NCBI GenBank assembly: GCA_029262455.1
Contig: JAJCZJ010000119.1
Span: forward strand, 37,310-101,309
Origin: Deltaproteobacteria bacterium
Lineage (GTDB): Bacteria; Desulfobacterota; Binatia; HRBIN30; CADEER01
DNA: 64,000 nt
Reading direction: 5' to 3'
The position numbers were made by a program, and so were the translations under genes. Shown one piece after another: positions 60,261-64,000 of the stretch (the first letter of the stretch is position 1; each line of letters opens with the position of its first letter). The notes below the pieces were generated by a model that worked only from the letters and a program-made list of their open reading frames with translations, searched no databases and had not been told where the DNA came from.

Positions 60261-61691
60261 TCAAGCCGAGGCGCGGGTTGCCCTTCGCTTCTTCATCGTC
60301 GTGAAGAATTCTCCGGCTTCGCGAAGTAAACGCTTTCTCTCGTCCCTGCTCTTCACCATCTTCTTCACCGACTTGAAGATGTAGGCCGGGCGAAAGTAGT
60401 AGCTTCGATAGAACCGCTCGACGGCTTCGAAGATTTCTTCCGAGCTCAGGTTCGGATAAGAGACCGTGCAGCTCTGATAACCGGCCTCGTCGTTGTAAAC
60501 GGAATTCACTAGGAACCCTTCGTCCTGCACGTAACGAAAGAACTCGGTTCCGGGATACGGCGATGCCAACGAAACCTGCAACGTCTCGGGCTTCATTTCG
60601 CGCGCGAAGCGCATCGACTCCTCGATCGTCTCCATCGTCTCGCCGGGCAGGCCGACAATGAACGTTCCGTGAATGAGGATCCCCACGTCATGGCAGTCCT
60701 GCGTAAAGCGCCGCGCCCGTTCCGTGCTCACACCTTTCCTGATGTTCTTGAGGATTGCGTCGCTGCCAGACTCGTAGCCGATGACAAACAGCCGCAGGCC
60801 ACCGTCCTTGAGAATTTTCAGGGTGTCTCGATCAACGTTGGCTCGAGAGTTCGTCGACCAGCAGAGTCCCAACGGCTTCATCAGCTCGCCAATCTTCCTG
60901 GCACGAGGCGGATCCGCTGTAAACGTGTCGTCGTCGAAGAAGATCTCCTTCATTTCCGGAAACAACTTCGGCATCTCACGCACTTCCTCGATCACATTCT
61001 CGGGACTCCGCACCCGATAACTGTGACCCGTCGTGACCTGCGGCCAAAGACAGAAGGAGCAGCGCGCCGGACACCCGCGGCCGGTATAAAGCGAAACATA
61101 CGGATACTGACAGTAAGGACTGTTGTACTTCAGGTAGTCCAAATCCCTGTGATAAACCGGCGTAACGAACGGTAACTCATCGAGCTCGGCATTGCCCAGG
61201 GCCGGCCGATCTGGGTTGTGGTGAATCGAACCGTTGCGTCGATAGCTGATGCCCAGCACATCGGTCCAGTCGCGCCCCTCCCAAACCTCCTTGACCGGAA
61301 AGTCCATTTCCTTGCGCGTCACGAAGTCAATCGCCTCGCCAGCCCGCAGCGACGCTTCCGGCTCAGCGGTCACGTGCCCACCGGCAAATCCGATCACACA
61401 CGTCGGATTGATGTCCTTCATCATCTGCGCCGTGCGGCAATCGAGTCGAAACGAAGGGGTGCTGGTATGAATCACGATCAGATCGTAGTCGGACGCCATA
61501 TTGGCAACCGTATCCTGCGACAGGCCTTCGGGCGGTGCATCGACGACCTTGCTGTGCGGGATCATCGCCGCTGGATAGCAAAGCCACGTGGGATACCAGA
61601 ACGACCAAACCTCTCGCGTCGCCTGGTAGCGAGATCCCGCCCCGCCATCGAAATCGTCATACGAAGGTGGATTTACAAACAGTGTTCGCAT
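60261..61691 (-). CDS. hpnJ: hopanoid biosynthesis radical SAM protein HpnJ
   Basis: A 476-residue B12-binding/radical SAM enzyme. The N-terminus MRTLFVNPPSYDDFDGGAGS and YPTWLCYPAAMIP is the HpnJ signature; LIVIHTSTPSF is the Rossmann part of the B12-like domain; GRGCPARCSFCLW (about 205) holds the CxxxCxxC cluster. A C-terminal helical region follows. In Burkholderia HpnJ contracts the sugar ring of glucosaminyl-bacteriohopanetetrol to the cyclitol ether. No other hopanoid genes are seen in the window, so the rest of the pathway must be elsewhere. Confidence 0.8.
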   Translation of the reverse strand: MRTLFVNPPSYDDFDGGAGSRYQATREVWSFWYPTWLCYPAAMIPHSKVVDAPPEGLSQDTVANMASDYDLIVIHTSTPSFRLDCRTAQMMKDINPTCVIGFAGGHVTAEPEASLRAGEAIDFVTRKEMDFPVKEVWEGRDWTDVLGISYRRNGSIHHNPDRPALGNAELDELPFVTPVYHRDLDYLKYNSPYCQYPYVSLYTGRGCPARCSFCLWPQVTTGHSYRVRSPENVIEEVREMPKLFPEMKEIFFDDDTFTADPPRARKIGELMKPLGLCWSTNSRANVDRDTLKILKDGGLRLFVIGYESGSDAILKNIRKGVSTERARRFTQDCHDVGILIHGTFIVGLPGETMETIEESMRFAREMKPETLQVSLASPYPGTEFFRYVQDEGFLVNSVYNDEAGYQSCTVSYPNLSSEEIFEAVERFYRSYYFRPAYIFKSVKKMVKSRDERKRLLREAGEFFTTMKKRRATRASA

Positions 61692-61928
61692 GCCAACCAG
61701 TCCTTTCCAGGTACGTGGCGCCAGACACTATCGACGGTTTTTCCATAAGGCAAGGCGTCAATTGCAACACTGACCGCTGGAACATAATGCGGTCCAATTG
61801 TATATGCGGCGTATGCAGGAATCATTACCTCGACGCTTTCTCCGCGCTTGTCGCATGTCAACGACGGTCGACCGCGGCCGCCCCCACACGACCGGCCAAA
61901 ACCTCCTCGCCAAGCACAGGTTGGGACA

Positions 61929-62918
61929 GTGACGTCGCGCAAACCCCGCAAGGTTTCGCTCGACCTAGACAAGGTCCGGACCTACCCACTCAAGAAGCGC
62001 CCCAGCAAAGTATCGGTCGCTGCGCTCGGCAAGGTGCCGCGGCCAGGCATGAAACTAGCCGACTTCGTAGACGGCTTGCCACAGTTCTTAGGAGCCTCCG
62101 ACTTGCGCGAAGTCGCCCGCACGATCGCCGATCGCCATCGCCGGGGGCGAAGCATCACCCTCGGGATGGGCGCTCACCCAATCAAGGTTGGACTCAGTCC
62201 ACTCATCATTGACTTGATGAAGCGCGGCATCATCTCGGCGGTCGCCATGAACGGCGCCTGCATCATCCACGACTTCGAGCTCGCGTTCCACGGCGCCACC
62301 TCGGAAGACGTCGGCGCCGCCCTCGATGATGGCTCTTTCGGGATGGCACGTGAGACCGGTGAATTTCTCAATCACGCGGTCAACCAACACGGGGGAGACG
62401 GCTTGGGCAGCGCCGTGGGGACAGCCATCGAGAAGGCGCGATTGCCGAACGCCGATCTCAGTATCTTGGCGGCGGGCGTGCGACTGGGCGTTCCGGTCAC
62501 TGTTCACGTCGCCATCGGCACAGACATCATCCACATGCACCCGAGCGCCGATGGCGCAGCGATCGGCGAGGCCAGCATGACCGACTTCCGCAAGCTAGCC
62601 GGTGTCGCCAGGACATTACACCGAGGGGTGTTCGTCAATCTCGGCTCCGCCGTCATCATCCCCGAGGTCTTTCTCAAAGCCCTCAACTTGGCTCGCAACG
62701 TAGGAACCGAGGTCAGCAAACTGGTCACCGTCGATATGGACTTCATGCGCCACTACCGACCCGGGGTCAACGTAGTCCAACGGCCGACCCAGACCGGCGG
62801 CAAGGGATTCCGCCTCACCGGTCACCACGAAATCATGTTCCCGCTTCTCTGCGCCATGATTCTCGAAGACGTCCGCGCCGCAGACCGGAAGAAGCCGAGC
62901 AAGAAGGCGAAACGATGA
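61929..62918 (+). CDS. deoxyhypusine-synthase-like protein of unknown function
   Basis: A 329-residue protein from GTG 61929 with AGG upstream. A basic N-terminus (RKPRKVSLDLDKVRTYPLKKR) precedes a Rossmann-like part with SITLGMGAHPIKVGLSPLII (about 78), AVAMNGACIIHDFELAF (about 105), GATSEDVGAALDDGSFGMARETG (about 123) and TVHVAIGTDIIHMHP. These recall bacterial deoxyhypusine-synthase-related proteins, but the active-site Lys of true DHS was not confirmed. The stop overlaps the next gene by four bases, so the two probably act together. The tail is Lys-rich. Confidence 0.5.
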   Translation: MTSRKPRKVSLDLDKVRTYPLKKRPSKVSVAALGKVPRPGMKLADFVDGLPQFLGASDLREVARTIADRHRRGRSITLGMGAHPIKVGLSPLIIDLMKRGIISAVAMNGACIIHDFELAFHGATSEDVGAALDDGSFGMARETGEFLNHAVNQHGGDGLGSAVGTAIEKARLPNADLSILAAGVRLGVPVTVHVAIGTDIIHMHPSADGAAIGEASMTDFRKLAGVARTLHRGVFVNLGSAVIIPEVFLKALNLARNVGTEVSKLVTVDMDFMRHYRPGVNVVQRPTQTGGKGFRLTGHHEIMFPLLCAMILEDVRAADRKKPSKKAKR

Positions 62919-63775
62919 GCAACGCAGCCGAAATCCGCACTCTTCTCGCCCAAGACCGGCCGTTGGTCATGGGCGGAGTCTACGACGGACTGACCACCCG
63001 CCTCGCCCATCAATCCGGCTTCGAAGTCCTTTTCGCCGGTGGTTTCAGCGTCGCCGCGACCCTGCTCGGCGAACCCGACTTCGGCTACGTCACGCAGTCC
63101 GAGATGGCAGCAACCGCGCGTAACATCTGCCGACTCACGGACCGACCCGTGTTGATCGACGCGGATACTGGCTACGGCAACCCGTTGAGCGTGTTGCGCA
63201 CCGTCGAACTATGGCACGCCGCCGGCGCAGCCGGCCTATTCCTAGAGGACCAGGTCTGGCCAAAACGCTGCGGCCATATGCGGGGCAAGCAAGTCGTCGA
63301 ACGCGACGAATGGCTGCAGAAGTTGCGAGCAGTCTTGTCAACTCGACCCGGGCGAGACCTCTTCCTCGTCGCCCGCACAGACGCACGCGCAGTCCTCGGA
63401 CTCGACGAAGCGATCGAACGCGGCAAGGCCGCGCGCGACCTGGGCGCCGATGCAGTGTTCGTCGAAGCTCCGCAATCCGTCGAAGAGTTTGAGAAAATCG
63501 CCAAAGAGATTCCAGGCCCCAAGGTTGCCAACATGGTCGAGGGCGGTAAAACCCCGCTGCTCAGCGGCGAAGACTTGCACGACCTCGGCTTCGACCTGAT
63601 CGTTCACCCGCTCACCGCACTCCTCGCCAGCGCCAAAGCAATCCGTGAGGCGTACGCAACACTGCGCAAGGCAGGGACGACAAAAGATCACGTCGACCAA
63701 TTGCTCTCATTCGACGACTTCAACGAGATCATCGACCTCGATCACTACTACGAACTCGACAAGAAGTTTCGGTAG
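62915..63775 (+). CDS. isocitrate lyase / PEP mutase family enzyme
   Basis: A 286-residue TIM-barrel protein. PVLIDADTGYGNPLSVLRTV (about 77-96) holds the metal-binding Asp residues, LFLEDQVWPKRCGHMRGKQ has the KxCGH signature with the flexible-loop Cys, and LVARTDAR (about 151) and FVEAPQSVEEF are further conserved strands. Family activities include 2-methylisocitrate lyase, oxaloacetate hydrolase/decarboxylase and phosphonopyruvate mutase; the exact one cannot be set. It overlaps the deoxyhypusine-synthase-like gene by four bases. Confidence 0.8.
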   Translation: MSNAAEIRTLLAQDRPLVMGGVYDGLTTRLAHQSGFEVLFAGGFSVAATLLGEPDFGYVTQSEMAATARNICRLTDRPVLIDADTGYGNPLSVLRTVELWHAAGAAGLFLEDQVWPKRCGHMRGKQVVERDEWLQKLRAVLSTRPGRDLFLVARTDARAVLGLDEAIERGKAARDLGADAVFVEAPQSVEEFEKIAKEIPGPKVANMVEGGKTPLLSGEDLHDLGFDLIVHPLTALLASAKAIREAYATLRKAGTTKDHVDQLLSFDDFNEIIDLDHYYELDKKFR

Positions 63776-63805
63776 GGCCCAAGGCTACAGGCTAAAACCC
63801 TCATC

Positions 63806-63832
63806 CGCAGATGACGCAGATGGCCGCAGATG
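63806..63832. repeat. three CGCAGATG repeats
   Basis: CGCAGATG occurs at 63806-63813, 63815-63822 and 63825-63832, separated by one or two bases, 30 bases after the last gene. Similar CGCAGAT runs are common intergenic repeats in diverse bacteria as I recall; the function is unknown. Confidence 0.8.
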
Positions 63833-63902
63833 GGCTGCCAGGCTTCCGGGCAAAGACACCGGCAACGAGATTGGGAAATTCTGTTTGACGTCTGGCGATA
63901 GA

Positions 63903-64000
63903 GCGCAGCGAGGTCAGCGGAGCGCGTAGCGCGTACGGGAGCAATACCAAAACGGCGCAGCGAGGTCAGCGGAGCGCGTAGCGCGTACGGGAGCAATACC
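63903..64000. repeat. 52-base-period direct repeat, two copies reaching the window end
   Basis: A 46-base unit beginning GCGCAGCGAGG and ending GCAATACC occurs at 63903-63948 and again, identical, at 63955-64000, separated by AAAACG. The second copy ends exactly at the window edge, so more copies may follow. The unit contains GC-rich partly self-complementary segments (GCGCGTAGCGCGTAC). No spacer-like variable sequence is seen. Confidence 0.85.

Noticed and set aside
61673..61972. 99-residue minus-strand open frame upstream of hpnJ with a protein-like middle (YAAYTIGPHYVPAVSVAI)
   Set aside because: It overlaps both the hpnJ start and the next gene's start, has no ribosome site and no recognisable domain; it is more likely part of the divergent promoter region.
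63903..64000. CRISPR array at the window end
   Set aside because: Only two copies are seen, the six-base separator is far too short for a spacer and no cas gene is present.

Overview
The window is a GC-rich, gene-dense piece of a Gram-negative bacterial chromosome with short intergenic gaps and many 4-base stop/start overlaps. Gene content and order (recO-glycyl-tRNA synthetase-pyruvate phosphate dikinase, grpE-dnaK-dnaJ, holB-ricT-tatD, a pilB/pilT/pilC/pilR block with sigma-54 promoters, hopanoid gene hpnJ) recall the former Deltaproteobacteria. Abundant acyl-CoA and thiolase/DUF35 genes, an SCP2 sterol carrier and Cys-rich secreted proteins would fit a Binatota- or Myxococcota-like lineage. 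That placement is inference. No rRNA, tRNA or CRISPR was recognised.

Layout. 1-1615: two acyl-CoA dehydrogenases (the first cut by the window edge) separated by a GGGGTAC tandem repeat. 1653-2305: a VapC/Phd toxin-antitoxin pair with an operator-like palindrome. 2471-4968: a secreted beta-helix-like protein converging on an SDR. 5059-11584: a leftward operon of mddA (methanethiol to dimethyl sulfide) and a second SAM methyltransferase, behind a full-consensus sigma-54 promoter, divergent from a 1464-residue regulator that joins a sigma-54 activator domain to a degenerate cyclase, a STAND ATPase and TPRs. 11733-12785: transaldolase. 12799-20015: a leftward nine-gene, mostly overlapping cluster (alpha/beta-hydrolase fold, thiolase, DUF35, lipoprotein, transglutaminase, PHP, two hotdog dehydratase subunits, SGNH protein), apparently for acyl-CoA or steroid-like metabolism plus envelope functions. 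20106-24935: aarF, larB, thiL and an LpoA-like lipoprotein. 25087-28970: dnaJ, dnaK, grpE. 28985-34945: recO, glyQS, ppdK, aroE.

34935-48246 is a type IV pilus region: pilB, pilT, a decayed ORF, pilC, a membrane-bound PilS/PilR-like one-component regulator, pilA with a full-consensus sigma-54 promoter and a strong terminator, a TPR protein, an ABC exporter, pilD and four minor-pilin-like genes, the first of which appears to be read from a leaderless mRNA. 48257-53998 carries a lone receiver domain, holB, ricT, tatD and a convergent hybrid histidine kinase. 54271-58708 carries secreted or lipoprotein genes of unknown role, a sirtuin and a DUF5666/DUF6502-like pair. 58844-63775 carries a GalT-like protein, an SCP2 protein, hpnJ, a deoxyhypusine-synthase-like protein and an isocitrate lyase/PEP mutase-family enzyme. 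The window ends in short direct repeats.

The strongest signals are two sigma-54 circuits. In each, a full-consensus -24/-12 promoter lies beside a structurally unusual sigma-54 activator: mddA with the giant chimeric regulator, and pilA with a PilS-PilR fusion that lacks kinase and receiver domains. All sigma-54, operator and terminator calls come from reading the sequence by eye.
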